NCBI GenBank assembly: GCA_945788625.1
Contig: CALZMQ010000026.1
Span: 1 to 46,794 of the forward strand
Source: an uncultured Woeseiaceae bacterium
GTDB taxonomy: Bacteria > Pseudomonadota > Gammaproteobacteria > Steroidobacterales > Woeseiaceae
Length of the DNA: 46,794 nucleotides
Direction of reading: 5' to 3'
Position numbers and translations under genes: made by a program. Shown here one piece after another: positions 15,278-24,533 of this stretch (positions are counted from its first letter, which is position 1; every line of letters begins with the position of its first letter). A model generated the notes under the pieces. That model did not search any database. It saw only the letters and a list, made by a program, of their open reading frames with translations, and was not told where the DNA came from.

Positions 15278-16465
15278 TCATTCCGACCTGCCGCTCGTGC
15301 GAGCCACATCGCCGTCAGCAACTCCAAGGTCTCGGAAGAGTCCGCAAACCCTTTTCGCATTTCGTCCCCAGGTCAGTCCCTGTTTCTGAATCGTCAATTT
15401 GGCATTCGCGCCGAGCTTCTCGCCGAGCTTACGATCATCGTGAAGACGTTTGATGCAATCGCAAAACGCACCATCCGATCCCGGATCGAACAACAGGGCA
15501 TTCTGGCCGTCGCGCAGGATTTCCATGATGTTGGGAGTCGCAGGAGCGACAATTGCGTGACTCAGCACCAGGTACTCGAACAGTTTCAAAGGCGAGGCGT
15601 AGGCGACGACCCTGGGCTGAAGTGCAATGTCGAATGCCGCCAGGTATGCGGCAACGTTCTCCCTGTCGACGATACCGGTAATCGTGAACTGATTCGCGAC
15701 GCCGAGTTCACTCGCCTTGCGCAGAAGGAAATCCCTGGCGGGCCCATCCCCGACCAGCAACAGATGTGACTCCCGGATCCCGGCGGAGGCAAGATACTCC
15801 AGCACGCGCTCGAGCCCGTGCCATTCCCGCACGAATCCCGCGAAACCGAGAACGAATTTGCCGTCCAGACCCAGCTTCGATTTCGCCACTTCCCGTGTCG
15901 GCACGTCGCTGAATCTTTCTGTGTTGATACCGTTCGGAATCACACGAATTCTGTCTGCCGGAACACCTGCCTCGCGAAGCGTTCCGGCAAGCACCTCGGT
16001 AACGGGGAGTACGAAGTCGGCTCCTCGCCACGTATAGCGCTCCACTGACCTGGCCAGCTTGTTCAGCGATATACCGTTGTATTTCCGCCTCTCCTCGTAC
16101 AAGGGAGCATTGACTTCGAGAAGTAAAGGCAACCTGAATACCTTTCTTGCCCAAATGCCCGACGGAAGAAATAGATTGTATCGTTCATAAATACAGTCCG
16201 GGCGATGCGTGCGTATGGCATTTGCCAGCCGAAAGAAATCGAGAATCGAGTAGCCCAACTCCAGAAGTTCGTAGACAAAACCCGGCAGGTGGCTCTTCAT
16301 CCAGGCAACCATCCCTGCGTCGGCGCCAAATTCTTCGCTATCGATTGACGTGGGTCCGACGAACACCAGTTCATGCCCGTCATTCTTCAATGCGTTTGTC
16401 AGTTCCTCGACGTGGACGTACTGGCCATCTTTTGAGCGAATACGATGATGATAAAGAATCTTCAT
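15278..16465 (-). CDS. Glycosyltransferase family 4 (GT-B)
   Basis: The 395-residue protein begins MKILYHHRIRSKDGQYVH, a GT4-type first strand and acceptor loop. The middle holds VIPNGINTERF and FVLGFAGFVREWHGLERVLEYL, which begin the nucleotide-sugar domain. The C-terminal part has YASPLKLFEYLVLSHAIVAP, with the conserved Glu that contacts the donor. Such enzymes use NDP- or UDP-sugars to build lipid-linked repeat units at the inner membrane. Its start overlaps the stop of the upstream glycosyltransferase by 4 bases (ATGA), so the two are coupled. Donor and acceptor cannot be assigned. Confidence 0.9.
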   Translation of the reverse strand: MKILYHHRIRSKDGQYVHVEELTNALKNDGHELVFVGPTSIDSEEFGADAGMVAWMKSHLPGFVYELLELGYSILDFFRLANAIRTHRPDCIYERYNLFLPSGIWARKVFRLPLLLEVNAPLYEERRKYNGISLNKLARSVERYTWRGADFVLPVTEVLAGTLREAGVPADRIRVIPNGINTERFSDVPTREVAKSKLGLDGKFVLGFAGFVREWHGLERVLEYLASAGIRESHLLLVGDGPARDFLLRKASELGVANQFTITGIVDRENVAAYLAAFDIALQPRVVAYASPLKLFEYLVLSHAIVAPATPNIMEILRDGQNALLFDPGSDGAFCDCIKRLHDDRKLGEKLGANAKLTIQKQGLTWGRNAKRVCGLFRDLGVADGDVARTSGRSE

Positions 16466-17661
16466 GTTCGCTCATCGTATTGCCGGATGACGCGACGCAT
16501 GAGGTCCAGTTGACCATTCGTCGTATCGTCCCAACTGAACTGCTCAGCATACTGGCGTGTGGCCGAACGATCGGGATACTGAGACATGAGTTTCCGAAAT
16601 GCGCTGGCGAATGACTCGGGTGTTCTACGCTCCATGAGCACGCCGGCGGCCGAACAGGTGACTACCTCCGGGGTGCCCCAGACATTGCTGGCGATAACCG
16701 GGGTTCCACAAGCCATTGATTCCAAAAGAACATTTGCCCAGCCCTCTCGACTTGACGCCAGCACGAGTGCGTCCGCAGCGCTGAAGTAGAATTTTAGCGT
16801 TTCGTGCGAAACGCTGCCGAGAAACGTCACACGATCTGCGACTCCGGCACTCACTGCCAGCTCCTCGAGGTATCCTCTCTTCTCCCCGTCGCCCGCTATC
16901 AGCAGCTGCACATGCGGCAGCTCGGCCAACGCCCGAATGGGAATGTCATGTCCCTTGCGATCAATGAGGAGGCCGACGGACAGCAGTATCCTGGATTCTC
17001 TGTCAATGCCAAGCTTGTCTCTCGCTTCCAGGCGGTCAATTGGGCGAAACAGGTCGAGGTCAACGCCATTTCGAAGTACTGTGACGCGCTCCGCGGGTAC
17101 ATCGAGATCGTTCAGCGTGTCCTTGAGCGCCCTGCAAACGGTAATCATTCCGTCTGCTTTCGACGCCGCCCACTGAATCATCCTGCGCGGTAAGCGATAT
17201 CGTGGTATCAGATTCAGGTCGGTGCCCCGCGCGGTAATGATGACAGGCTTGCCGAGGCGTCTTGCGAGTATAGCCGCGGCAACACCGTCGGGGTAGAAAT
17301 AGTGTGCATCGATCAGGTCGAAATCATAGCCACTGGCCAGGCGTCTTTTCATCGCCCCGAATGCGGCCGCTGCCATCAGCGCGGGTGCGGCAGACATTCC
17401 TATTTTCGGTATTTGCAGATAGCGCGGGTGCTCCACGGAGATGCCGTGGCGCTCCTCTGCACCTGGTACACGTGCCATGTCCGCATAGGACCCGAAACGG
17501 CGATCGGTAAACGGAAACCATGGGACCGGCGCGACGACTCTCGACTCGGCTTCTCCGCTGGCGACGAGCTTACGCAATCGTTGTTCGACGAAAACGCCAT
17601 GACGCGGCATGCTCTCGTTCGGATAGAGCGTGGTAAAAGTGAGCAATCTGATCGGCGCCAT
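16462..17661 (-). CDS. Glycosyltransferase family 4 (GT-B)
   Basis: ATG 17661 gives about 399 residues beginning MAPIRLLTFTTLYPNESMPRHG, the usual start of this group. A longer frame to 17739 would overlap the amidotransferase gene. Motifs include ITARGTDLNL, VTVLRNGVDLDLFRP, ILLSVGLLIDRKGHDIPIRAL and the donor-binding SSREGWANVLLESMACGTPVIAS, with its EX7E-like Glu pair. This is a typical exopolysaccharide GT4, close in style to those found beside XrtA genes. It lies 17 bases after the amidotransferase stop in the same operon. Sugar specificity is unknown. Confidence 0.9.
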   Translation of the reverse strand: MAPIRLLTFTTLYPNESMPRHGVFVEQRLRKLVASGEAESRVVAPVPWFPFTDRRFGSYADMARVPGAEERHGISVEHPRYLQIPKIGMSAAPALMAAAAFGAMKRRLASGYDFDLIDAHYFYPDGVAAAILARRLGKPVIITARGTDLNLIPRYRLPRRMIQWAASKADGMITVCRALKDTLNDLDVPAERVTVLRNGVDLDLFRPIDRLEARDKLGIDRESRILLSVGLLIDRKGHDIPIRALAELPHVQLLIAGDGEKRGYLEELAVSAGVADRVTFLGSVSHETLKFYFSAADALVLASSREGWANVLLESMACGTPVIASNVWGTPEVVTCSAAGVLMERRTPESFASAFRKLMSQYPDRSATRQYAEQFSWDDTTNGQLDLMRRVIRQYDERT

Positions 17662-17678
17662 GGCAATCAATGATCGGT

Positions 17679-19583
17679 TCAGGAGCCCGCCGACAGGCCC
17701 AGCTTGCGCATCGAGGCCTCGAACATTACGAGCGACCATATTATGGCGCTGTGATCGCGCAGCCCTGCCTGGTGATGTTGCACCATCGTGTTGATAACGT
17801 TCCTGTCGAAATAACCGAGCTGCCTGAGGCCCGGCGTATCGGCAAGTGCGCTGATGCGCTCCTTCAGAGGCCCCCGGAACCAGCTCGCCAGCGGTACGGC
17901 AAATCCCATTTTCTCCCTGAACAGAACGTCGTGTGGGAGGTGCTCCGTCATAGCTTGCTTGAGAATGTGCTTACCCTCACGCCCTTTCAGTTTCCATTCA
18001 GGATTCAGACTCGACGCCCACTCCACGAAGGTATGGTCCAGGATAGGTACACGAACTTCCAGGGAGTGCGCCATGCTTGCACGATCCACTTTTGTCAGGA
18101 TGTCCCCGGGGAGGTAGGTCTTGAGATCGAGGTACTGCACCAGCGACAGCGGATCATCGGTCGGAGTCTTGTTTGCGTAGTGTCTGAATACCTCTACCGC
18201 GTTGTACCCTTGCAGCGATTCCTTGAATGGCTGACTGAACAGCAGTCGGCGATTATGGTCCGATACGACCGAGACACTGTCCAGGAATCCCGCAAGGCTG
18301 TCCCTCGCCAGTGCCTGAAAAGTCGTCTTCGCCCGAAGGAACTTCGGCGCCCAGTCCAGTTTCGGGTAGACCGTCCCCAGGAATCCGAACAGTGGCCCGC
18401 GAATGCCCTGCGGCAACAGCGACCTTACCTTTTCTTCGTATGCATGCCAGCGATACCGCCTGTACCCGGCGAAATTCTCATCGCCACCATCACCGGACAA
18501 CGCCACCGTTACGTGCTTGCGAGCCAATTCGCAGACCCGGTAAGTCGGCATCGCCGAACTGTCCGCAAACGGCTCGTCATAATACGACGCGAGCGTATCA
18601 ATCAGGTCGAAATCATCGGACTGTACGCTCTCTACATTGTGGTTTGTCGCGTACTTTGTAGCGACCATCTCCGCGAACTGCGACTCGTTGTAGCGAGGGT
18701 CACCGAACGAGATTGAGCAGGTATTGACCTTTGAATCGGAAAGACCCGACATCATCGCCACGACGGCGCTGGAATCGACACCACCCGAGAGGAACGCCCC
18801 CAGCGGGACCTCGGACATAAGGCGCCTTTCCACCGACGCGCGTAGCCGCTCGGCCAGTTCCTGGCGCGCCTCGTCGAAAGACACCGCCGGCCCGATTTCG
18901 AACGGCACATCCCAGTACTCCCTCGGCTCCGGCGTTTTTTCGCCCCGCCGGAACTTGAGCGTATGCGCCGGGCGCAGTTTGGACACATCTTTGAGTATCG
19001 TCTTCGGGTCCGGGACGTAGCCGAACGCGAAATACTCCTCAATTGCGAGATCGTCGAGGTTGCGCGGTAACTCAGGATGCAGCAATAGTGCTTTCAACTC
19101 CGTACCAAAGACAACCTGGCCAGTCGGCAGGACAGCGTAGTACAGCGGTTTGATTCCCAGCCTGTCTCGCGCCAGAAATAACTCGGACTTGTTGGCATCC
19201 CACAATGCGAATGAGAACATTCCATTGAACCGGGTTACGCAGCTCTCACCCCACTGCTCCCACGCATGCACGATGACCTCCGTGTCACAGTGCGTCCGGA
19301 AAACATGGCCAAAGCCCTGCAACTCCGCTCTCAGACTGGCATGGTTGTAAATCTCGCCGTTATAGACAACAACAACCGACTGATCCTCGTTGTAGAGCGG
19401 CTGCTGGCCGGACGAAAGGTCGATTATCGACAACCTCCTGTGGCCAAGCCCAACTCCGGGCGACAGGTGCACGCCACCCTCGTCAGGGCCTCGATGTGTC
19501 TGCGAGTCGTTCATGCGCCCCAGCAGTTCGGGATCAATCTCCCGGCGTCCCCGAATATCGACAATTCCAACGAATCCACACAT
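17679..19583 (-). CDS. Exosortase A system-associated amidotransferase (asparagine synthase family)
   Basis: The 634-residue protein has the intact class-II glutaminase: Cys 2 in MCGFVGIVD, THRGPDEGG (29-37), and NGEIYNH. It also has the synthetase domain with SGGVDSS (about 264-270), LSGDGGDENFAGY and FREKMGFAVPLASWF. Length and motif order match the XrtA-associated amidotransferase 1 family (TIGR03108). It would transfer glutamine-derived ammonia to a carboxyl group, probably on a uronic-acid sugar or other exopolysaccharide substituent; that target is inferred. It is separated from the upstream sugar transferase by 6 bases. Comparison with the Cys-less paralog at 11292-13163 is instructive. 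Confidence 0.93.
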   Translation of the reverse strand: MCGFVGIVDIRGRREIDPELLGRMNDSQTHRGPDEGGVHLSPGVGLGHRRLSIIDLSSGQQPLYNEDQSVVVVYNGEIYNHASLRAELQGFGHVFRTHCDTEVIVHAWEQWGESCVTRFNGMFSFALWDANKSELFLARDRLGIKPLYYAVLPTGQVVFGTELKALLLHPELPRNLDDLAIEEYFAFGYVPDPKTILKDVSKLRPAHTLKFRRGEKTPEPREYWDVPFEIGPAVSFDEARQELAERLRASVERRLMSEVPLGAFLSGGVDSSAVVAMMSGLSDSKVNTCSISFGDPRYNESQFAEMVATKYATNHNVESVQSDDFDLIDTLASYYDEPFADSSAMPTYRVCELARKHVTVALSGDGGDENFAGYRRYRWHAYEEKVRSLLPQGIRGPLFGFLGTVYPKLDWAPKFLRAKTTFQALARDSLAGFLDSVSVVSDHNRRLLFSQPFKESLQGYNAVEVFRHYANKTPTDDPLSLVQYLDLKTYLPGDILTKVDRASMAHSLEVRVPILDHTFVEWASSLNPEWKLKGREGKHILKQAMTEHLPHDVLFREKMGFAVPLASWFRGPLKERISALADTPGLRQLGYFDRNVINTMVQHHQAGLRDHSAIIWSLVMFEASMRKLGLSAGS

Positions 19584-19589
19584 AAACTT

Positions 19590-20759
19590 TTATCCTGTTG
19601 TCCCGCTCAGCGATCTGTTTTTGTCACGGCCCTGGTCATAGACGCGGAGATAGCTCTCGACCATTGCATCCATACCAAAGTCCTCAATCGCTCGAACCCG
19701 GCCCGCCGATCCCTGCTCGCGGCGCAAATCGAGACTTTCACCATAAGTGCTCAACAGGTCGGCAAGTTCCTCGGCATCTCCTGGTGCAAATAGAGATCCG
19801 GTGACGCCTTCCCTGACAAGTTCCGGGTTGCCGCCGGCGGTTGATGCGAGCACCGGTAACCCTGTCGCCATTGCTTCGAGAATCGTGTTGGAGATACCTT
19901 CATTCAATGACGGCAATACAAAAATGTCGAACGTCCTCAGGAACCCGGCGACGTCGTCCGATGCGCCGGCAAAAGTCACATGCGTATCCAGCTTTCTCTC
20001 CCTGACGAATTGCACCAATTCCTGCCGCATTTGGCCAGCCCCTACGATCACAAGCTGCATCTCGCGGTCGCCGGGGCTTGCACGCCGAACCACGAAATCG
20101 AAAGCGCGCAACAAAGTCAAATGATCTTTGATCGGGTCCAGGCGCCCTACTGTTCCGATGACCAGACTGCCGGATTGCTCTGCTCCATTCGATGCGACGG
20201 CGGTCGCGCTGTCGCGTTTGGGAGTAAATCTGTCAGCGTCGATGCCATTGTAGATCTGTTCCACCCTGGTTGCCGGTATCCCGATCACGTGTTTCAGCCA
20301 ATCCGCCATGTGTTTCGACACCGTAGTGTACTGGTGGATCACAGCTCGAGAAATTCGACGCAGCAGCACAGTCTTCGCAAGCGTGCCGTGCAGATCGCCG
20401 ACATCCCATCCATGTTCACCATGAATCCGATACTCGACACCAGCCATTGCCGCAATGTACTGGCAGTCCAACGTTCCAAAGTTCCGGGTATGCACAATTG
20501 TTGGCCGCAGCTCACGAATCAATCGGTATAGCCTGAAATAGCAGGCGAAGTCCTTGCCAGGCCGCTTCTCGAGGTCGAACAGGCGGACATCTTCACAAGT
20601 TATTCTGTCAGCAAAATCAGAATGTCCGGCCAGACAAATGACAGCATGACGGTATCGGCTGCCTGGAATCGAATTGATCAGATTGACCAGACCGTTTTCG
20701 AGCCCTCCAATACCCAGGTGGTAGATGATGTGTGCTATCAGAGGCGGTTGATCATTCAC
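19590..20759 (-). CDS. PEP-CTERM/XrtA-associated sugar transferase, Stp2 type (GT4)
   Basis: GTG 20759 gives about 389 residues and has a GGTGG ribosome site; the frame could run to 20870 but that would lie inside the exosortase gene. After a few residues comes LIAHIIYHLGIGGLENGLVN, the signature opening of the TIGR03088 (stp2) sugar transferases. The region IVHTRNFGTLDCQ with the RIHGEHGWD block also fits. The C-terminal domain has LVIGTVGRLDPIKDH and the donor-binding LNEGISNTILEAMATGLPV. The start overlaps the exosortase stop by 8 bases. It should add one sugar of the repeat unit. Confidence 0.92.
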   Translation of the reverse strand: MNDQPPLIAHIIYHLGIGGLENGLVNLINSIPGSRYRHAVICLAGHSDFADRITCEDVRLFDLEKRPGKDFACYFRLYRLIRELRPTIVHTRNFGTLDCQYIAAMAGVEYRIHGEHGWDVGDLHGTLAKTVLLRRISRAVIHQYTTVSKHMADWLKHVIGIPATRVEQIYNGIDADRFTPKRDSATAVASNGAEQSGSLVIGTVGRLDPIKDHLTLLRAFDFVVRRASPGDREMQLVIVGAGQMRQELVQFVRERKLDTHVTFAGASDDVAGFLRTFDIFVLPSLNEGISNTILEAMATGLPVLASTAGGNPELVREGVTGSLFAPGDAEELADLLSTYGESLDLRREQGSAGRVRAIEDFGMDAMVESYLRVYDQGRDKNRSLSGTTG

Positions 20760-22362
20760 AGCCGCCACCAACGCTATCAGTTGTCGCGTCCAGACAATAT
20801 CTGAGTTGCTGCAAATGCTCGCCCAGAAAGCCCTCCAGTGAACGCCTGGCTGCCCCGATATCGTGATCATAATCGACGGCCAGCGCCATCAAATAGGCGC
20901 CGCTCCCATCGCCCGCGAGCAGCGCCCTGAAAGTAGCAAGTTTGGCCCGGTAGTCGTTCACGAATTCGGAACCCGAAATTGAATACCAACTCCAGATCAG
21001 CCGATTCCGTGCACCATCGCTCACACTGACTTCCCTGACACGCAGGCTGATCTTGCGATCTTCAGCGTAAAACTCGGTTTTATTGTCAAACCGGCTCCAC
21101 CAGGCGACAGGGTCATACAGGCTGTTTTGGGCACCAATCAGCTCCGCACCCTCCGTCTGAACATCGTAAAAGACGGCGATGACTGAAACACGGCTATCAC
21201 CGCTGCGATATTCAGCCGATCGAAGCGAGCGAGCGCCGACGAAGACAGGATTCCAATTTGCTGTCAGTGCCTCCTGCCTGGTCCACCCTGCAATCGCTGA
21301 CGGAAGCATAGTTTGCTGGCGGTCAACAGTATTCCCCAATGCACGATCAGACACTACTTTCGAAAGGACGATGCCGGCCGGCGCGGCCAGGACGACCCCG
21401 AAAAACACCGCAATAAACGGAAAAAACCCGGTAGAGCGATCATTGTCCATGCGGCCTGCTTCTACCGACACATCGGGCACCGTCTGCTTACCTTCGCTAA
21501 ACCTGCTGCCAATCAGAAATATGATCAACATCACAAGTCCGAAAAACACCCACCCGTAGATGAAATGATCGATGCCTCCGGCGAGTTTCATGTCACTCAA
21601 ATGGCCGATCAGAATAATGCCGATTGCACGCAGCCAATTGGCCACGATAGGCACTATCAGACAAATGACGAGAAATACAGCTCGCCGCCGCCAGGACCTG
21701 AAACTGAGGTACGCAAATAATGTGCCCAGGACCAACGATGTCAGCAAATACCGAATTCCGCTGCATGCCTTGATAACGTGAAAATCACCAGCCGGAATTC
21801 GTATAAAAGGTCCGTCGCGATATACCGGAATACCGAGAAACTCCAGGGCCACTACTGCGAAGTCCGCAGTCCAGGTGATCAACTGGGGAATGAAGAACTC
21901 ACCAACAGGCAGGGCAAGCAGCAGAAAAAAGAACGGGAAGGCCGCGACTCGTAAGACTCTTGTCCCGAAAACAGCGAGTCCCACCGCAGGAATCAGGGCA
22001 AGCACGGAAAATTGCTGAATCGCCAATACGCCTGCCAGGTGTCCGATTGCCCAAATAAGCGATAAGAGTGCGGTCGCAGCGATGCCCCAGAGCGATGGAG
22101 TCGGTGTCAACCGCATCAGTTGTGACCGCATTCTCAAAACCAGGTAGAGGCTCAGAAAAGGCACGATCGCACCGTAGTTGTATGTGCCAATGCCGGTCCA
22201 CGTGAGTAACAGTATTCGCCACGTGTCGAGAAACAGAACGCCGACGGCGACTATTGCAGCGACGAAAAAGCACGTCGCAAGTAACCAGGAAGATCGCCCC
22301 ACATCGCGACAGCGTGATACTCGGCCGCGACTCGTCGTGACCGTGGTCCTTCCGCTTGTCAT
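20752..22362 (-). CDS. xrtA: Exosortase A (XrtA/EpsH) fused to an EpsI-type domain
   Basis: The 536-residue protein has an N-terminal multi-spanning exosortase domain of about 300 residues. The catalytic residues known for the family are visible: Cys 200 in VIKACSGIRYL, Arg 245 in ANWLRAIGI, and His 266 in GGIDHFIYGW. Exosortases cleave and process proteins with PEP-CTERM tails, in a manner analogous to sortases. After a short polar linker (about 285-310), a further membrane segment leads into an EpsI-like periplasmic domain (about 330-536), with WTRQEALTANWNPVFVGA and VAVFYDVQTEGAELIG-like strands. The fused arrangement is the usual one for exosortase A (TIGR03109). The start shares one base with the stop of the upstream sugar transferase. 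Confidence 0.96.
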   Translation of the reverse strand: MTSGRTTVTTSRGRVSRCRDVGRSSWLLATCFFVAAIVAVGVLFLDTWRILLLTWTGIGTYNYGAIVPFLSLYLVLRMRSQLMRLTPTPSLWGIAATALLSLIWAIGHLAGVLAIQQFSVLALIPAVGLAVFGTRVLRVAAFPFFFLLLALPVGEFFIPQLITWTADFAVVALEFLGIPVYRDGPFIRIPAGDFHVIKACSGIRYLLTSLVLGTLFAYLSFRSWRRRAVFLVICLIVPIVANWLRAIGIILIGHLSDMKLAGGIDHFIYGWVFFGLVMLIIFLIGSRFSEGKQTVPDVSVEAGRMDNDRSTGFFPFIAVFFGVVLAAPAGIVLSKVVSDRALGNTVDRQQTMLPSAIAGWTRQEALTANWNPVFVGARSLRSAEYRSGDSRVSVIAVFYDVQTEGAELIGAQNSLYDPVAWWSRFDNKTEFYAEDRKISLRVREVSVSDGARNRLIWSWYSISGSEFVNDYRAKLATFRALLAGDGSGAYLMALAVDYDHDIGAARRSLEGFLGEHLQQLRYCLDATTDSVGGGCE

Positions 22363-23564
22363 CAGATGCCCGTTACCACTTTCGCAAGCGACCGGGCACT
22401 AGCCTCCCAGCTGAAATTATCGGTCACGTGGCGCCTTGCGCCGGGTTCGCTACGGTCCGCTTCGTCATCGCGAAGTACCGCTTGCAGCTCATTTATCCAG
22501 CTCTGATCCGTGTCGCACACACGGATTCCGGAGTCCGTGTCAAACGATATTCCCTCGAGCGCCATGGTCGTTGCGACCACAGGCCTTGCCATTGCCATTG
22601 CTTCCAGGACTTTGTTCTGCACTCCCCTCGCCACCCTGAGCGGGGCGACGACGCACCGTGCAAATCGCAGATACGGGCGCACGTCTTCGACCGTACCGGT
22701 AACCGTAACGCCTTGATTATTATGTAGATTTTGAATCTCGCGGCCAGGGTTCGATCCAACGATGTAGAACACGATGTCGGGATTCTTTGCCCGGACGGAA
22801 GGAAAAATCTCCTTCACGATCCAACTGACCGCATCGACATTCGGCCAATAATCCATTGCGCCGACAAACACGATTGCCTTGCAGTTGCTCGCATACGGAT
22901 TGATGTACGTCAGCTCCGGATCGAAGTACCCGGTATCCACGCCATTGCGAACAGTATGTATTTTTGACGACGGTATGTCAGTCTGCTCATGGAAGATCGA
23001 TGCCTCGTCATCGGATATGAGAACCGAGGCATCGAACTGGCTGGCGATGGCGGTCTCTTCACGACACAATTTGCGTGCCTCTCGCCCATAAATCCATCGC
23101 TTGACGCCAGCGGACCTCTCACTGTATTGGCGCCACTTATCTGAATCCATATCGCAAAAGTCGACGACCGTCCGGGCGCCCGTGGCAGTCAATGGGGCCA
23201 CGTACTGAGCCATCGATGACGAGTATGCGACGACAGATTGAATGTCGTTCTTTTCGGCAGTTTCGCGCACCCACTGCTTCATGACGTTGCTCGCGTAATA
23301 CGGCATCGTCAACGATGTGTTATTCAGCAGTCCCGTCAATGCCCTCAACTTCGCCATCGACGGGTTCAGGCCGATGAATTTCGTTTCGCCACAAAACTCT
23401 TCAAGTACTGAGACGTACTGCCAGTCGCCAGGTTCATCGATGAATGTACCAAGGTGAACGTTCCAGCGTTCCGCCATTCCGCGAAGGAAATGATACGAGC
23501 GAATCTTGTCACCCTTGTTTGGCGGATAAGGAATACGGTGAGTCAGATACAGTAGGTCCTTCAC
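22362..23564 (-). CDS. PEP-CTERM/XrtA-associated sugar transferase, Stp1 type (GT4-like)
   Basis: GTG 23564 gives about 400 residues beginning VKDLLYLTHRIPYPPNKGDK, the diagnostic opening of the TIGR03087 (stp1) family. A TTG at 23600 would only add a non-conserved leader. Further marks are SYHFLRGMAERWNVHLGTF, the VDFCDMDSDKW segment, IHTVRNGVDTGYFDP and FVGAMDYWPNVDAV. The donor-binding GVQNKVLEAMAMARPVVAT is near the C-terminus. It is immediately upstream of the exosortase gene, and such neighbours are typical of XrtA loci. The sugar is not known. Confidence 0.93.
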   Translation of the reverse strand: MKDLLYLTHRIPYPPNKGDKIRSYHFLRGMAERWNVHLGTFIDEPGDWQYVSVLEEFCGETKFIGLNPSMAKLRALTGLLNNTSLTMPYYASNVMKQWVRETAEKNDIQSVVAYSSSMAQYVAPLTATGARTVVDFCDMDSDKWRQYSERSAGVKRWIYGREARKLCREETAIASQFDASVLISDDEASIFHEQTDIPSSKIHTVRNGVDTGYFDPELTYINPYASNCKAIVFVGAMDYWPNVDAVSWIVKEIFPSVRAKNPDIVFYIVGSNPGREIQNLHNNQGVTVTGTVEDVRPYLRFARCVVAPLRVARGVQNKVLEAMAMARPVVATTMALEGISFDTDSGIRVCDTDQSWINELQAVLRDDEADRSEPGARRHVTDNFSWEASARSLAKVVTGI

Positions 23565-23589
23565 GAGAGTCGCCTTGCTTCGACCGCAA

Positions 23590-24519
23590 TCAATTACCAA
23601 GAAATACGTTGTCCAGCCGATCCCACTGGAAGTCCGCTAACAACCTCTGAAGTCGACCTTCAGTCCTGTGGAGATTGACGTAATGGCGAATCCTCGACTT
23701 CAGCGGTATGTTCCTCATCCGCGGTTGATCCGGATCCAGTTCCCACGGGTGGAAGTAAAAAACAGACGACTGCCTTTCTACTTCGTTCAGGCGGCGAATA
23801 CTCCAGCGGAAATAACGATAGGGAACCAGCCGAAAATACCCGCCGCCTCCGCACGGAAGATTCCGGCCGAAGACACAGGCCGTCGACATCGGAACTTCGA
23901 GAATCCCCCCTGGCGTCGCTCGAAACGGGAAACGGGATGCCTCCGGCATTCCATAATGATCATGAACGACCGGGTATATGCTGGAGCTGTACAGATGCCC
24001 GGTCTCATGCAGCACGTCGAGTGCCCAGAGATTCCCGGATCCAATTGAGAAACTCGGCGCCCGATAACCGACTACGCGTTGCCCCGAGACATCTTCAAGG
24101 GTCTGCTTGGCACGTATGACGTCATCCCGAAACTCCTGCCGATTCTGGTCGGTAATCTTCACGTGAGCGTATCCGTGACTGGCAATCTCGTGCCCGGCAT
24201 CCGCAATTGCACGAATCAATTTTGGATGACGGTCGGCGACCCAGCCAAGTGTGAAAAAGGTCGCTTTGACATCGGCTGCCTCAAAGAGCCGAAGCGCAAT
24301 CTCCAGCGAATCATTAACACGACTTGGAAATGTATCCCAGTCGTCCCGACTGGTCGCCCGAGCGAGCGCCCAAACCTGAAAGTACTCCTCGACATCAACC
24401 GACATGCCGTTTCGGCGCTGCACGACAGGCACATCATGTACGTCGTCAGAGGCAGTCCTCGGGTGTTCCCGTCTCGTTTGATCGCGAGAAAACATGTCGG
24501 AGAAATTACGATCATCCAT
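23590..24519 (-). CDS. XrtA-associated polysaccharide deacetylase (DUF3473 type)
   Basis: The protein has about 309 residues from ATG 24519; a TTG at 24537 that overlaps the upstream stop (TTGA) is also possible. After a variable N-terminus comes GMSVDVEEYFQV, the typical beginning of the PEP-CTERM-locus deacetylase family (TIGR03006). The NodB metal site includes VDVEEYF and SHGYAH. RAPSFSIG is motif 3, and the DUF3473 tail has SVFYFHPWELDPDQPR. It likely removes acetyl groups from the exopolysaccharide. The N-terminus has no clear signal peptide. In many XrtA loci an AAA ATPase lies just upstream of this gene; here that gene is absent. Confidence 0.92.
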   Translation of the reverse strand: MDDRNFSDMFSRDQTRREHPRTASDDVHDVPVVQRRNGMSVDVEEYFQVWALARATSRDDWDTFPSRVNDSLEIALRLFEAADVKATFFTLGWVADRHPKLIRAIADAGHEIASHGYAHVKITDQNRQEFRDDVIRAKQTLEDVSGQRVVGYRAPSFSIGSGNLWALDVLHETGHLYSSSIYPVVHDHYGMPEASRFPFRATPGGILEVPMSTACVFGRNLPCGGGGYFRLVPYRYFRWSIRRLNEVERQSSVFYFHPWELDPDQPRMRNIPLKSRIRHYVNLHRTEGRLQRLLADFQWDRLDNVFLGN

Positions 24520-24533
24520 GGTCGGAGGCTCTG